From Chth-196 sp044376515 (GTDB taxonomy: Bacteria; Verrucomicrobiota; Verrucomicrobiia; Chthoniobacterales; Chthoniobacteraceae), in contig JBILKV010000034.1 in assembly GCA_044376515.1 (NCBI GenBank), positions 1-32,184 on the forward strand: a stretch of DNA of 32,184 bases. The letters run 5' to 3'. Position 1 is the first letter of the stretch, and every line of letters starts with the position of its first letter. The notes under the pieces are model-generated. The model saw only the letters and a program-made list of their open reading frames with translations. It did no database searches and was not told the origin of the DNA. Both the position numbers and the translations under genes were made by a program. Positions 1 to 11,623 of the stretch are shown here, piece after piece.

Positions 1-2678
<2,678 letters not shown>

Positions 2679-2713
2679 GATTTGGAAAAAGGCGCAGGAG
2701 CGTAGGGTGTTTT

Positions 2714-2729
2714 GCTCGGGAAAGCGAGC
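2714..2729. other. hairpin in the alaS upstream leader
   Basis: Inverted repeat GCTCG-GGAAAG-CGAGC lying 36 bp upstream of the alaS start. It would form a 5-bp stem with a 6-nt loop in the alaS leader RNA. It is short, so it may be chance; E. coli AlaRS is known to autoregulate through an operator palindrome, but this sequence has not been shown to be one. Confidence 0.25.
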
Positions 2730-2829
2730 GGGGATGATTCCCAGGGCAGGGCGGGTTGGTGAAGGCGCGGGCGAGGCGGCGTCAGGTCCGGTTGGCCCCG
2801 GGGGCGCGGGCGGGGGGGACCGGTTTCTA

Positions 2830-3102
2830 ATACCACTTATTTGAGTTTTCTAGATTACTAGTGATCTGAGTCTCGTGATGCAATCGGTCCGCCTTGCGCA
2901 GAAAACCGGCGCGGATTTTTGCCAAAGCTGACGCCCCGCCAGGGGCACTTCTTGTTCAGCCCATGGCAACCCCATGGGAAAACCGTCCCGAAAAGAGTAC
3001 GCCCTGGGCACCCTAACATGCCCGATTCATCCGAAAGAGTGGCTTCATCACGGGGCGCCCCTTGTAGGGGCAAAAACTCCGTTTGTAATCGAGAGTTGGT
3101 AT
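2830..3102. repeat. dispersed structured repeat, copy A (ATACCA inverted ends)
   Basis: A 273-bp element starting ATACCACTTATTTGAGTTTT and ending GAGAGTTGGTAT, so its tips form an ATACCA/TGGTAT inverted repeat. It is homologous over its whole length to the element at 21008-21354. It contains short hairpins: GCCCCGCCAGGGGC (2933-2946) and a slightly decayed version of the CCCATGGC...CCATGGG stem near 2970-2988. Relative to the other copy it lacks about 80 bp near its right end. It has no convincing coding capacity. It lies upstream of alaS, so it could affect alaS expression or simply be a passive non-autonomous element. Confidence 0.85.
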
Positions 3103-3326
3103 AAGGGGAAGGCGCCGGATGGGCCCTGTGAGGGGGAGGCGTCAGGTTACGCCCCCAGCGCTTGGGGGCCGGTGCAGAAACAAAGGGTTGCGGGCGTGCG
3201 CCCTGCGGCTGCCGCGCGGGCAGGCAGGATGGCGGCAGCATGCGCGTGGTCCCGGGGGTGGAGGGCGTCGATCTCTCGAAGGGGTTGCATCCAACCAGGG
3301 ATGCCAGAGAACGCTGAAATTTGGCG
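3103..3326. other. intergenic region downstream of the Fe-S cassette
   Basis: Non-coding sequence between the repeat and the stop codon of the 2x[4Fe-4S] gene. On the minus strand, about 30 nt after that stop, GGTTG-GATG-CAACC (3283-3296) could be a weak transcription terminator, though no T-run follows. A second hairpin, GCCCCCA-GCGCT-TGGGGGC, lies at about 3151-3169. No gene of credible length or composition is visible here. Confidence 0.4.
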
Positions 3327-4121
3327 TCATTCTCCAGCAAGGGCGGCGCGTGCCTTGGCGGCGGCTTCCTCGGCGCGGCGCGAGATTTCCTCGGGGGAGG
3401 GAAGCGAGGCGAGGACCTCCGGCGGGATGTCGGAGGCCAGCGAGGAGAGTTTGACGAGGCACTTCTGGCGTTCGGCAAGGGCCTTGTCAGAGTCGCGTTC
3501 CTTGGAGAACCGGGACTTGGCCTTGTCGGAACGCTCGCGCAGGAGGGAATAAACGTCGCCGCCAAGCAGGGCGGAGATGTCGATCTTCATCTTTTCGCGC
3601 TGGAGATCCGCGTCGCTGACGAGGTCGCCGTTGATGGGGCCGGCCTTGTACTTCGGAAAGAGAATCGCGGCCTCGGGGCAGACTCGGGAACAGGCGGGGC
3701 AGTTGGTCTTGCAGTTGTCCTGGTTTTGGACCTGAAGCTTCCGGTCGGAGTCTACGCCGTAGACGCCGAAGAGGCAGAAGGAGAGGCACTGCATGCAGTT
3801 GGTGCAGCGGTCGTAGTCGATGACCGGGAACCACGGTTTCCACTGGCCGGCGGGTGCGGCCGCGACTTGGGCGCGTGAGGCATCGAGGGCTACGGGCAGG
3901 TCCGGTTCCGCGAGGGAAACGCGCACCTGTGCACCGGTGTCGGCCTCGGGGGCGAAGTCGCCCACCCACACCGCGGCGGTGCCCGGATGGGTTGCACGCC
4001 TGACGGAACAGCCTTGGGCGAGCAGTTGCTTGAGAGAGTCAAAGCGTTCCCCGGCGGAGAGAGTGCGCGCGCCGGAGCCCTCGTAAAGGGCAACTTGGAG
4101 GGTGGGCTGGGAGAGGGCCAT
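3327..4121 (-). CDS. 2x[4Fe-4S] ferredoxin-domain protein
   Basis: A 264-aa protein with an N-terminal region of about 95 residues that I do not recognise, then a ferredoxin-type domain with two cysteine clusters: C106-x2-C109-x2-C112-x3-C116 and C137-x3-C141-x2-C144-x3-C148. The family knowledge is that such clusters carry two [4Fe-4S] centres for electron transfer. The second cluster (CKTNCPACSRVCP) has an atypical CX3C first spacing. The C-terminal third is charged and ends in an Ala/Glu-rich helix (EEISRRAEEAAAKARAALAGE-like tail). No signal peptide or membrane segment is seen, so it should be cytoplasmic. It starts 3 bp after the stop of the Cys-rich gene at 4125-4493, so the two are surely one operon, with ugd only 24 bp further upstream. 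The redox partner and substrate are unknown. Confidence 0.85.
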   Translation of the reverse strand: MALSQPTLQVALYEGSGARTLSAGERFDSLKQLLAQGCSVRRATHPGTAAVWVGDFAPEADTGAQVRVSLAEPDLPVALDASRAQVAAAPAGQWKPWFPVIDYDRCTNCMQCLSFCLFGVYGVDSDRKLQVQNQDNCKTNCPACSRVCPEAAILFPKYKAGPINGDLVSDADLQREKMKIDISALLGGDVYSLLRERSDKAKSRFSKERDSDKALAERQKCLVKLSSLASDIPPEVLASLPSPEEISRRAEEAAAKARAALAGE

Positions 4122-4124
4122 GGG

Positions 4125-4493
4125 TCAGGCTGGGTTTTTGCCGGAGGGCAGGTTGGGGGTGAGCGGTTCGTGGAGAAGGGCGGCGGCGGCTGTCTCGGCG
4201 GCGTCGGTGCGCATGTTGCAGACCTGGGTCTGGGCCGGGTCGAGGGGCGCGCCAGCTGCGGCAAAGAGCCATTTGACGGCCCGCGGGAAACAGGCGGCGA
4301 TCTTGAGCGGGCCGCCACCGGCGAGTTCCTTGAGGAGCGGATCGCGGCGGGCGGAGAGTTCGCACAGGTCGGCCACGGCGTCAAATTGGGCGTCGGCTTC
4401 GCAGAGCGAGAGGAGGACGGCCTCCTTGACCTCTTTGGGCAGGACCTGTGCGTACTGGCAGTGGCAGTAGAGGATGCGGGTCGGTTGGCTCAT
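4125..4493 (-). CDS. small cysteine-rich protein, partner of the Fe-S protein
   Basis: A 122-aa soluble protein of unknown function. Near the N-terminus it has ILYCHCQYA (C10, H11, C12), followed by further cysteines in SLCEAD, DLCELSARRDP, IAACFPRAVKWLF and QVCNMR contexts. The Cys-rich pattern and the tight coupling (3-bp gap) to the downstream 2x[4Fe-4S] protein suggest a metal- or cluster-binding partner in electron transfer. The ADLCELSARRDPLLKEL stretch faintly recalls heterodisulfide-reductase-type proteins, but I cannot assign a family. ATG at 4493 has no Shine-Dalgarno sequence. It sits 24 bp downstream of ugd and may share its transcript. Real as a gene (consistent coding frame, operon position); function unassigned. 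Confidence 0.75.
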   Translation of the reverse strand: MSQPTRILYCHCQYAQVLPKEVKEAVLLSLCEADAQFDAVADLCELSARRDPLLKELAGGGPLKIAACFPRAVKWLFAAAGAPLDPAQTQVCNMRTDAAETAAAALLHEPLTPNLPSGKNPA

Positions 4494-4517
4494 GGAAGGG
4501 GTGGTGGCCGGGCCGGC

Positions 4518-5822
4518 TCAGGGTCTGCCTACGCCGTAGTAAACGAACCCCATTTCACGCATGGTTTTGGGGTTGAGATGGTTGCGACCGTCAAAGACGA
4601 GGGGCGTGTGCATCCTACCCTTGATTGCGGCGAAATCCTGACGGGCAAACTCCTTCCACTCTGTGGCCAGGAGCAGGGCTTCCGCCCCCTCGACGGCCTC
4701 GAGGGGCGAGGCGACCAGCTTCACCGAGGGCGGGAGGAGTTTGTATTCGAGTGCCTTCTCCATTCCCTTGGGGTCGTAGGCGGTGACGATGGCACCTTCT
4801 GCGACGAGCCGGTTGACGAGGTCGATGGCGACGGAGTTGCGGACGTCGTCGGTGTCGGGCTTGAAGGTGAGGCCCCAGACGGCGATGCGTTTGTCGCGGA
4901 GCACCCAGAGGGCCTCGCGCACTTTTTTGAGAAAGCGCTCGAGCTGGTGGGTGTTGATGCGCTCGACTTCCTTGAGCAGGTGGAAGGGCGTCCCGAGGTC
5001 CTCGGCGATGGCGATGAAGGCCTTCACGTCCTTGGGAAAGCAGGAGCCGCCGTAGCCGAGGCCGGCGTTGAGGAAGTTACGGCCGATGCGTTTGTCGGTG
5101 CCGATGCCGTCGGCGACCATTTCGATGTCCGCGCCGGAGGCCTCGCAGATGGCGGAGACGGCGTTGATGTAGGAGATCTTGAGCGAGAGGAAGGAGTTGG
5201 CCGCGTGTTTGATGAGCTCGGCGGAGTTGACGTCGGTGACAAGGATGGGCGACTGAAAGGGCTCATAGAGGCGCTTCATCAGGTCGGTGGCCCTCTGGGA
5301 GGCGGAACCGATGACGATCCGGTCGGGATTCATCAGGTCGGGCACCGCGCAGCCTTCGCGCAGGAACTCGGGGTTGGAGACCACGTCGAAGTCGGCGGAA
5401 GGGTTGTAGCGGCGGATGGTGGCGTCGACCTTTTCGCCGGTTTTGACCGGGACGGTGGATTTGTCTACGACGACGCGGTGCTGGCCGGGCTTGAGGACGC
5501 CGGCGATTTCGCGGGCGACGCGTTCGATGTAAGTGAGGTCGACACTGCCGTCGGCTTGGGGCGGGGTGGGCACGGCGATGAAAACGACCTGGGAGTGATC
5601 GACGCCGTCGCCGATGGAGTGGGTGAAACGGAGGCGTTTGGCGGCGACGTTGCGGTGGACGAGCTCTTCGAGGCCCGGCTCGTAGATGGGGATTTCACCG
5701 CGTTGGAGCATGTCGACCTTGCGTTGGTCGTTGTCGACGCAGACGACGGTGTGGCCGATTTCGGCAAAGCAGGCGCCTGAGACGAGGCCGACGTACCCGG
5801 AGCCAATGATGCAGAGTTCCAT
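4518..5822 (-). CDS. ugd: UDP-glucose 6-dehydrogenase
   Basis: Oxidises UDP-glucose to UDP-glucuronate with two NAD+, supplying acidic sugars for polysaccharide or LPS. The 434-aa product begins MELCIIGSGYVGLVSGACFA, with the Rossmann GxGYVG motif at residues 7-12. It has the central NPEFLREG motif (150-157), the AELIKHAANSFLSLKISYIN helix with its conserved Lys205, and the catalytic cysteine in GYGGSCFPKD (C261). The C-terminal domain carries WGLTFKPDTDDVR. Although the frame is open further upstream (to 5981), the ATG at 5822 is chosen because the Rossmann strand begins there, as in the family (usual length 430-450). A TTGACA hexamer on the minus strand at 5908-5903 could be a -35 element, but no good -10 follows. 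Confidence 0.96.
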   Translation of the reverse strand: MELCIIGSGYVGLVSGACFAEIGHTVVCVDNDQRKVDMLQRGEIPIYEPGLEELVHRNVAAKRLRFTHSIGDGVDHSQVVFIAVPTPPQADGSVDLTYIERVAREIAGVLKPGQHRVVVDKSTVPVKTGEKVDATIRRYNPSADFDVVSNPEFLREGCAVPDLMNPDRIVIGSASQRATDLMKRLYEPFQSPILVTDVNSAELIKHAANSFLSLKISYINAVSAICEASGADIEMVADGIGTDKRIGRNFLNAGLGYGGSCFPKDVKAFIAIAEDLGTPFHLLKEVERINTHQLERFLKKVREALWVLRDKRIAVWGLTFKPDTDDVRNSVAIDLVNRLVAEGAIVTAYDPKGMEKALEYKLLPPSVKLVASPLEAVEGAEALLLATEWKEFARQDFAAIKGRMHTPLVFDGRNHLNPKTMREMGFVYYGVGRP

Positions 5823-5943
5823 AAGAGTCAAAGAGTCTAGAAGGTCCTCCTGAATCGCATCCGCGGCGGCACGGCGCGGAGAAGAAGGAAAGGGGAGAGG
5901 ATTGTCAAACCACAGGAGGGCGGCAAGGGGGAAGGAGGGAGGG

Positions 5944-8232
5944 TCACCGGTTCTTGGTGCCTCCAGAGCTGGCAGCCGCACCTGGATCGAAGTGGAGGGG
6001 CAGCCGGAACTTGGGAATGTCCTTGAGGGTGAGGGTCAGCAGGACGGCGACGTCGCTGGTGGGCTGGCGTTCGCGCACCACGAGACTGAGGGCGGCCACC
6101 CAGGAACGCAGGTCGCGGTTGACAGTGTAGCGCTGGAAACGCATCTGGCTGGTGACGGCTTCAAAGTTTTCCTCGAAGCTCATGGACCAGTTGTCGTTGA
6201 CGCGGAAGCTCGCGCCGCCGTTGAGCAGGTTGGAGGTTTGGAAAATGGGGTGTCCAGCGACGTAGCGGTTGCCAAAGACCAAGGAGACGTCGCGGTGCAC
6301 CTGGAAGGTGGAGGCGGTGTTAAACTCCGAGTAACCCGAGTCCAGCATCGGCAGCTGGCTGTCGACCTGCATGTCCAGCCATGGCAGGGGCGCCCAGTGC
6401 AGGCGGTTGAATACGTTGGAGAACTGGCCCGGATCGGGCGAGCTGTTGGCCCCGGCAAAGCCCTGGAACATGGCGTTGGCGTAGGTGGGCCGCTGGATGC
6501 GGGCGTCCAGAAAGGACTCCAGCTCGAGCCAGTTGAGGGTTTCGTCGTCGCGCCGCGTCTGGAGTCGGTTGCGCACACCAAAGCGGACGATGTCCCAGCT
6601 GGAGATGGAGTCGAGGGTGTTGAACTGGGGGAAGTCGATGGCCGGCAGCTTGGAGGAGCCGGAGAGCACGTCGAGCGGCAGCAGGCTGGAGGGGTCGCGC
6701 GAGGCGTTGACCCAGGACCAGTTGGCGAAGGGCTGGACGATGTGGCGCAACCCGTCCAACCCCCAGTTACGGTTTTCCACGGATTCAAAGGTGCGCGTCA
6801 GCTTGAAGGAGGTTTCGAGGCCTGCATTGAAGACGTAGCGGTTGAGGGAGCCGCCCTCCTGCAACAGGGGGTCTCCGGGGCGGCGGTCCGGCGTGCCATT
6901 GCTGGCCCCGTAGTGCGTCGCACGGAATCCCACCTTGGGAACCACAGACAGCCATCCGCCCAGTACTTTGGGGAGGCTCAACTGGTGGAAGGTGTCGAGG
7001 CGGACCGAATCGTGGAGGGCGTAGTCGAGCGAGCCCCCTGCTGCGAGGGTTCCGAGCCTGTGAAAGTTGCGGCCGTAACGGCCCGCGCTCGTTTCGCCTT
7101 CGTAGTAGAGGCCGGTGCCCGCGACGGGCTGACGCGTGAGGTCGAGGGTCAGCGCGGGCGCGGCGTTGGCTGCCTCGTAATCGCGGTTGAACTGCTTGCG
7201 CACCTCGAGGGTGAGCGCATGGTTTTCGCCAAGCTGGGTGAGGGCCATGACGCTGTCCGGGTTGGGATCCTGCCTCAGTTCGGAGGGAGAGAAGTCCCGG
7301 TAGAAGTTAATGTCGCTGACCTTGTTGAAGTTGATGGAGGTGTAAATGGTGTCCGTCAAAAAGGAGCGGTCCTGCAGCGAAACACGGAAACGGTTCGGGC
7401 CGATGGTGTCATTGGAGGTGCCCAGATTCTTGGTGCCAGGATTCTTGTCGCTGAGATAGTAGGACCGGAATCGGGCCCAGGATCCGCGGGACTTGCTTTC
7501 CTGGGTCAGATCCAAACCCACCCCCACACCGCGCTTGGCCAGATAGTCCAGACGCGCGGCCCCAAGCGCGTCCTTCCCTGCAGGAAAAGAGAAACGCGAC
7601 ATGAGGAAAGGTCCCCAAATGTTTCGGGAGCCCGGGACGATGGAGAAACTCTGGTCCATCTTGGCCGGTTGGTAGAGGTAGGGCAGCCACAACACCGGGG
7701 TGCGGCCCACGTACACGGTGACATTCTCGTACTCGGTATGGTCGTTGTGGAAAATCCGGACCTTCCGCGCGCGGATGTGAAATCCCGGATCGGAGGAATT
7801 GTCCGTGGTAAAAAGGCCTCGTGAGACCTCGAATTTTTCCAGGCCGGTTGAACTGAGCGCGTGTGCCTGCGCCAGAAACGGACCCGCGGCGGTTCGGAAT
7901 TCCGCGCCCGAGACGTGTTTGGTTTCCAGGTTGTAGATGGCGCGGTCTCCCGAGAAGATCTTGTCTCCCCTGTAGATGCGGACGTCTCCGGAGAGCAGCA
8001 CATCGTGTGTGGTGACATCGTACTGGGCGTGGTTGCAGTAAAGGACGGTGTCACCGACGCTAATGACGACGGGGCCCTCTGCGATTACCAGGTTGCCCTC
8101 GTTCCGTGTGTTGAGCGCCTCGATCTGGAGTGGCGCGCGAACACGCGTCTCGCTCTGTGCCTGAAGCGGTGCGCCAAGAGTGGCGGTCATGGCCGCAAAG
8201 GCCAACAAAACTAGGGTGGGGCGCAGGAACAT
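5944..8232 (-). CDS. lptD: LPS-assembly outer-membrane protein LptD
   Basis: Outer-membrane beta-barrel protein that inserts lipopolysaccharide into the outer leaflet. The 762-aa product opens with a signal peptide (MFLRPTLVLLAFAAMTATLGAPLQA, probable cleavage after A25). An OstA/LptA-like beta-jellyroll domain covers roughly residues 30-130 (repeated strands of the VLLSGDVRIYRGD type). The middle has YVGRTPVLWLPYLYQP, typical of LptD where the barrel begins, and a long barrel domain of alternating aromatic strands runs to about residue 750. The length is close to the usual LptD (about 750-850). The C-terminus (PGAAASSGGTKNR) is a short polar tail, not an aromatic end. It lies 160 bp downstream of recG. 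With the LptF/LptG permease at 13084-14232 it indicates a full Lpt pathway, so the host makes LPS. Confidence 0.9.
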   Translation of the reverse strand: MFLRPTLVLLAFAAMTATLGAPLQAQSETRVRAPLQIEALNTRNEGNLVIAEGPVVISVGDTVLYCNHAQYDVTTHDVLLSGDVRIYRGDKIFSGDRAIYNLETKHVSGAEFRTAAGPFLAQAHALSSTGLEKFEVSRGLFTTDNSSDPGFHIRARKVRIFHNDHTEYENVTVYVGRTPVLWLPYLYQPAKMDQSFSIVPGSRNIWGPFLMSRFSFPAGKDALGAARLDYLAKRGVGVGLDLTQESKSRGSWARFRSYYLSDKNPGTKNLGTSNDTIGPNRFRVSLQDRSFLTDTIYTSINFNKVSDINFYRDFSPSELRQDPNPDSVMALTQLGENHALTLEVRKQFNRDYEAANAAPALTLDLTRQPVAGTGLYYEGETSAGRYGRNFHRLGTLAAGGSLDYALHDSVRLDTFHQLSLPKVLGGWLSVVPKVGFRATHYGASNGTPDRRPGDPLLQEGGSLNRYVFNAGLETSFKLTRTFESVENRNWGLDGLRHIVQPFANWSWVNASRDPSSLLPLDVLSGSSKLPAIDFPQFNTLDSISSWDIVRFGVRNRLQTRRDDETLNWLELESFLDARIQRPTYANAMFQGFAGANSSPDPGQFSNVFNRLHWAPLPWLDMQVDSQLPMLDSGYSEFNTASTFQVHRDVSLVFGNRYVAGHPIFQTSNLLNGGASFRVNDNWSMSFEENFEAVTSQMRFQRYTVNRDLRSWVAALSLVVRERQPTSDVAVLLTLTLKDIPKFRLPLHFDPGAAASSGGTKNR

Positions 8233-8340
8233 GGGGCAGGCGCAACAAACCTACGGAAGCTAGCGGCAAGTTTCCAGAAGCAAAGCTTTCCCCGAGGGGT
8301 GGCAAGGGGGGTGGACTTTCCGGTTCGCCATGCAGGACGA

Positions 8341-8360
8341 GGCGGGTCGGAAAACCCGCC
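8341..8360 (-). terminator. hairpin downstream of recG
   Basis: Perfect inverted repeat GGCGGGT...ACCCGCC (7-bp GC-rich stem, 6-nt loop) 33 nt after the recG stop in the direction of transcription. There is no clear U-run, so Rho-independent activity is uncertain. It would separate recA-recG transcription from lptD. Confidence 0.4.
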
Positions 8361-8392
8361 CGCCGTTCTCCAAGCACTTCAAAAACCCCGGA

Positions 8393-10519
8393 TCAGCTGA
8401 CCTCGGACAGGTCCGAGCTACGGGTGCTTGCCAAGAGCGCCCGGTAGACGCGGTGGGCTGGTTGCTCGAGGGTCGGGTCCTCCCCGACCACCGCAAACGC
8501 CGCCTCCCGGGCCAGCAGCATCAGATCGGCGTCCCGCTGCAGGTTGCCGATCCGGAGCGGGGGCAGTCCGCTTTGGGCGGTGCCGAGGAGGTCGCCGGGG
8601 CCACGGAGCTGCCAGTCGGCCTCGGCGATGTCGAAGCCGTTGGAGGTTTGTTCGAGGACCCGGAGTTTGGAGAGGGACTCCGGGTCGGCCGCGCCCGCAA
8701 GCAGGATGCAGAAGCTCTTGTGCGGGCCGCGGCCGATGCGTCCGCGGAGCTGGTGGAGTTGGGCGAGGCCGAAGCGTTCGGCGTTCTCGATGAGCATGAG
8801 CGAGGCGTTGGGTACGTCGATGCCCACCTCGATCACCGTCGTGGCCACGAGCACCTGCGTGTCGCCCCGGCGGAAGGTGTCCATGATGGCTTCCTTTTCC
8901 TCGGGTGGGATCCGGCCGTGGAGCAGCGCGCAACGAAAGGGGTGTACCAGCGTCTGCCACTTTTCAAACTCCGCGGCGGCGGCCTTGGCCTCGAGTTTTT
9001 CGGAGGCGTCGATGAGCGGGTAGACCACATAGGCCTGCCTGCCTTTGCCGAGGTGTTCCTTGATGAAGTTTGCGGCCTCGGGAAGCTTCGCTGCGGGGCG
9101 GACGCCGGTGATGATTTTGCCGCGTCCCTTGGGGAGCTCGTCGAGCGTGGAGACATCCAGATCCCCGTAAAGGCTCATGGTGAGCGTGCGTGGGATGGGC
9201 GTTGCCGTCATGACCAGCATGTCCGGACAGCGCCCCTGCGCGCGCAGGGTGGCGCGCTGAAGGACGCCGAATTTGTGCTGTTCGTCGATGACCGCAAGAC
9301 CCAGCCGCGAAAACAGGTTGGCACCGTGCAGCAGCGCGTGCGTACCGACAAGGATGTCCGGTTCGTCCGGGCCGGATGAGGGCGGTGGGGGGCGCTGCCC
9401 GTCGTCGCCCGTGGCGATGGCCAGTTGCCACCGGTCGTGGTCGAAAAGGGGGAGCGGACCCGATTCCTCTTTGCGGTTTCCCGTGCGCAGGGCGACACGG
9501 AGCCCCAGGGGTGTACACAGCCGCTGAAACTGGAGGTAGTGTTGTTCGGCGAGAATCTGGGTCGGCGCCATGAGGGCGGCCTGAAAGCCCGCCTCTACCG
9601 CAAGCAACATCGCCGAAAGGGCCACCAGCGTTTTCCCGGCGCCCACGTCCCCGTGGAGCAGGCGGTTCATGGGCCGGTCCGAGGTCATGTCGGCACGGAT
9701 TTCGGCGATGGCCCGGAGCTGGGCGTTGGTGAGCGGGAAGGGGAGGGCGTTGTGGAGGCGCTGGAGGAGGGTGTCCGGTCCGGCGTGGCAGAGGCCGGGC
9801 TCGGCCTGTTGTTGGGCGCGGTGCCGGGCGATGTGCAGCTGCATGGCGAAGAACTCCATGAGGACGAGGTGCCTGCGCGCCTGCGAAAGTGCCGGAAACG
9901 AGGCCGGAAAGTGAATCTGCCGCAGCGCCTCCAGCCTCGGCAGCGGATCGAGGCTTGGCGGGATGAGGTTTGGCACGAGGGTTTCCGGAAGCTTCTCCAA
10001 GGTTTCCCAAACAAGGGCGCGGAGCACGCGTGTGGAGAGCCCCTCGGTGGCGCGGTGGATGGGGACGATCCGCTGCAGGTGCAGCGACACGTCCGAATCA
10101 TCTTCGAGCACCTCGAACTCGGGCTGGTCGATGACGATCTGCCGGCCGCGCCGTTTTGGCTTGCCGTGGACCACCAGACGCATCCCGGCGGCCACCACCT
10201 TCTCGACCCAGTAAAGGTTGAACCAGCGCAGCACCAGCTGGCCGGTGAGGGCGTGGCGGCCCTCCTCAACAAGCGTCACTTCAAAGCTCCGAGCGCGTCC
10301 CCTAAAGCGCTGGCCTCCGGCTGTTTGAACGAGGCCGCACACACAGACCGCCGTGTCCGACTCCTGCTGGGGGAAGCGGTCGAAACGGGTCCGGTCCTCC
10401 CAGCGCTTCGGGAAGTGGCAGATCAGGTCGGCGACGGTCTCAAGGCCCGCCCTGGAAAGCTGGCGCGCCCGCTGGGCGCTGATCCAGGGCAGTTCTTTGA
10501 GTGGCGCGTCCCAGCGCAT
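8393..10519 (-). CDS. recG: ATP-dependent DNA helicase RecG
   Basis: Remodels stalled replication forks and branch-migrates Holliday junctions. The 708-aa product has the N-terminal wedge/OB region (about 50-150), Walker A LLHGDVGAGKT (G290-T297), the DEQH box VIDEQHKFGV (412-415), the TATPIPRT motif (438-445) and the C-terminal helicase motifs VATTVIEVGIDVP and QLRGRIGRG. Between motif Ia and the GTHAL motif there is an insertion rich in Pro/Asp (DDGQRPPPPSSGPDEPD, about 372-388) that most RecG proteins lack. It begins 15 bp downstream of the recA stop, so recA-recG is an operon. That is an uncommon but sensible pairing of recombination functions. Confidence 0.96.
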   Translation of the reverse strand: MRWDAPLKELPWISAQRARQLSRAGLETVADLICHFPKRWEDRTRFDRFPQQESDTAVCVCGLVQTAGGQRFRGRARSFEVTLVEEGRHALTGQLVLRWFNLYWVEKVVAAGMRLVVHGKPKRRGRQIVIDQPEFEVLEDDSDVSLHLQRIVPIHRATEGLSTRVLRALVWETLEKLPETLVPNLIPPSLDPLPRLEALRQIHFPASFPALSQARRHLVLMEFFAMQLHIARHRAQQQAEPGLCHAGPDTLLQRLHNALPFPLTNAQLRAIAEIRADMTSDRPMNRLLHGDVGAGKTLVALSAMLLAVEAGFQAALMAPTQILAEQHYLQFQRLCTPLGLRVALRTGNRKEESGPLPLFDHDRWQLAIATGDDGQRPPPPSSGPDEPDILVGTHALLHGANLFSRLGLAVIDEQHKFGVLQRATLRAQGRCPDMLVMTATPIPRTLTMSLYGDLDVSTLDELPKGRGKIITGVRPAAKLPEAANFIKEHLGKGRQAYVVYPLIDASEKLEAKAAAAEFEKWQTLVHPFRCALLHGRIPPEEKEAIMDTFRRGDTQVLVATTVIEVGIDVPNASLMLIENAERFGLAQLHQLRGRIGRGPHKSFCILLAGAADPESLSKLRVLEQTSNGFDIAEADWQLRGPGDLLGTAQSGLPPLRIGNLQRDADLMLLAREAAFAVVGEDPTLEQPAHRVYRALLASTRSSDLSEVS

Positions 10520-10534
10520 GCGGAGGGTGGGCCG

Positions 10535-11569
10535 CTATTTGGCGGGTTCGTCGAGCTTGGCTTTCACGGCGGCCTCGAGTTCCTCGTAGAGTTCGGCGTT
10601 GCCCTTGAGGACGTCCTTGGCGGCGTCGCGGCCCTGGGCAAGCTGGGAGCCCTTGTAGGAAAGCCACGAACCGCGTTTCTCCACAAGTCCCTGTTCGAGA
10701 GCGAGATCCAAGAGCGCCCCCACCGAGGAGATCCCCTCGTTGTACATGATGTCGAACTCCGCCTCCGTGAACGGGGGGGCGACCTTGTTTTTGACGAGTT
10801 TGATCTTGGTCCGGTTGCCCGTCACCGTTCCGTCGGCCTGCTTGATGGCGCCGATCCGCCGGATGTCGCACCGGACGCTCGCGTAAAACTTGAGCGCCTT
10901 CCCGCCCGGTGTGGTCTCGGGGTTGCCAAACATGACCCCGATTTTTTCGCGGATCTGGTTGGTAAAAATGACCACGGTGCTGGCCTTCGAAATGAGCGCC
11001 GTAAGCTTGCGGAGCGCTGCACTCATGAGCCGGGCCTGCGCGCCGACGGTGGTGTCACCGATCTCCCCTTCCAGTTCCGCCTTGGTGACAAGCGCTGCCA
11101 CGGAGTCGACGACAATGACGTCGAGTGCGTTGGAGCGCACGAGCGTTTCGCAGATGCGCAGCGCCTCCTCCCCGGAGGAGGGCTGGGAGACGAGCAACTC
11201 GTCAACCTTGACCCCCAGCTTCTTGGCGTAGGACGGATCAAGGGCGTGTTCCACGTCGATGAAGCCAGCAAGGCCGCCCCGTTTCTGCGCCTGCGCGACG
11301 ACGGTGAGCGTGAGCGTGGTCTTCCCGGAGGATTCCGGCCCGAACACCTCGATGATCCTGCCCCGCGGGAAGCCGCCTACGCCCAGTGCTTTGTCGATGA
11401 GAATGTTCCCCGTGGGAATGACCTCCACGTCGAGCTGTTCCGAGGAGCCGAGCCTCATGATGGCCCCGTCGCCGAAGTCCTTGTGGATCTGCTGCAGGGC
11501 GAGATCCAGGTTTTTGTTGCGGGCGGCGATTGCTTTGTCGTCCGTGGAGGATTCGGGATTTTTGGCCAT
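10535..11569 (-). CDS. recA: recombinase A
   Basis: DNA strand-exchange protein and SOS co-protease. The 344-aa product starts MAKNPESSTDDKAI, with Walker A GPESSGKTT at 77-85, Walker B LDVIVVDSVAAL near 140-150, the L1/L2 region with ATTPGGKALKFYASVR-type sequence, and a C-terminus ending AKLDEPAK. The ATG at 11569 is chosen over an in-frame TTG five codons upstream. No obvious LexA-type palindrome is visible in the upstream 150 bp. The gene downstream is recG, 15 bp away. Confidence 0.98.
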   Translation of the reverse strand: MAKNPESSTDDKAIAARNKNLDLALQQIHKDFGDGAIMRLGSSEQLDVEVIPTGNILIDKALGVGGFPRGRIIEVFGPESSGKTTLTLTVVAQAQKRGGLAGFIDVEHALDPSYAKKLGVKVDELLVSQPSSGEEALRICETLVRSNALDVIVVDSVAALVTKAELEGEIGDTTVGAQARLMSAALRKLTALISKASTVVIFTNQIREKIGVMFGNPETTPGGKALKFYASVRCDIRRIGAIKQADGTVTGNRTKIKLVKNKVAPPFTEAEFDIMYNEGISSVGALLDLALEQGLVEKRGSWLSYKGSQLAQGRDAAKDVLKGNAELYEELEAAVKAKLDEPAK

Positions 11570-11623
11570 AAAAAGGTTTCGCAAACGCTACACCCGACTC
11601 GGGGTCTGCAAAGTGAAATTCCG

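Noticed and set aside
3987..5780. 597-codon plus-strand open frame over ugd and the Fe-S pair
   Set aside because: Gly/Val/Asp-rich antisense shadow, while the minus-strand genes show catalytic motifs.
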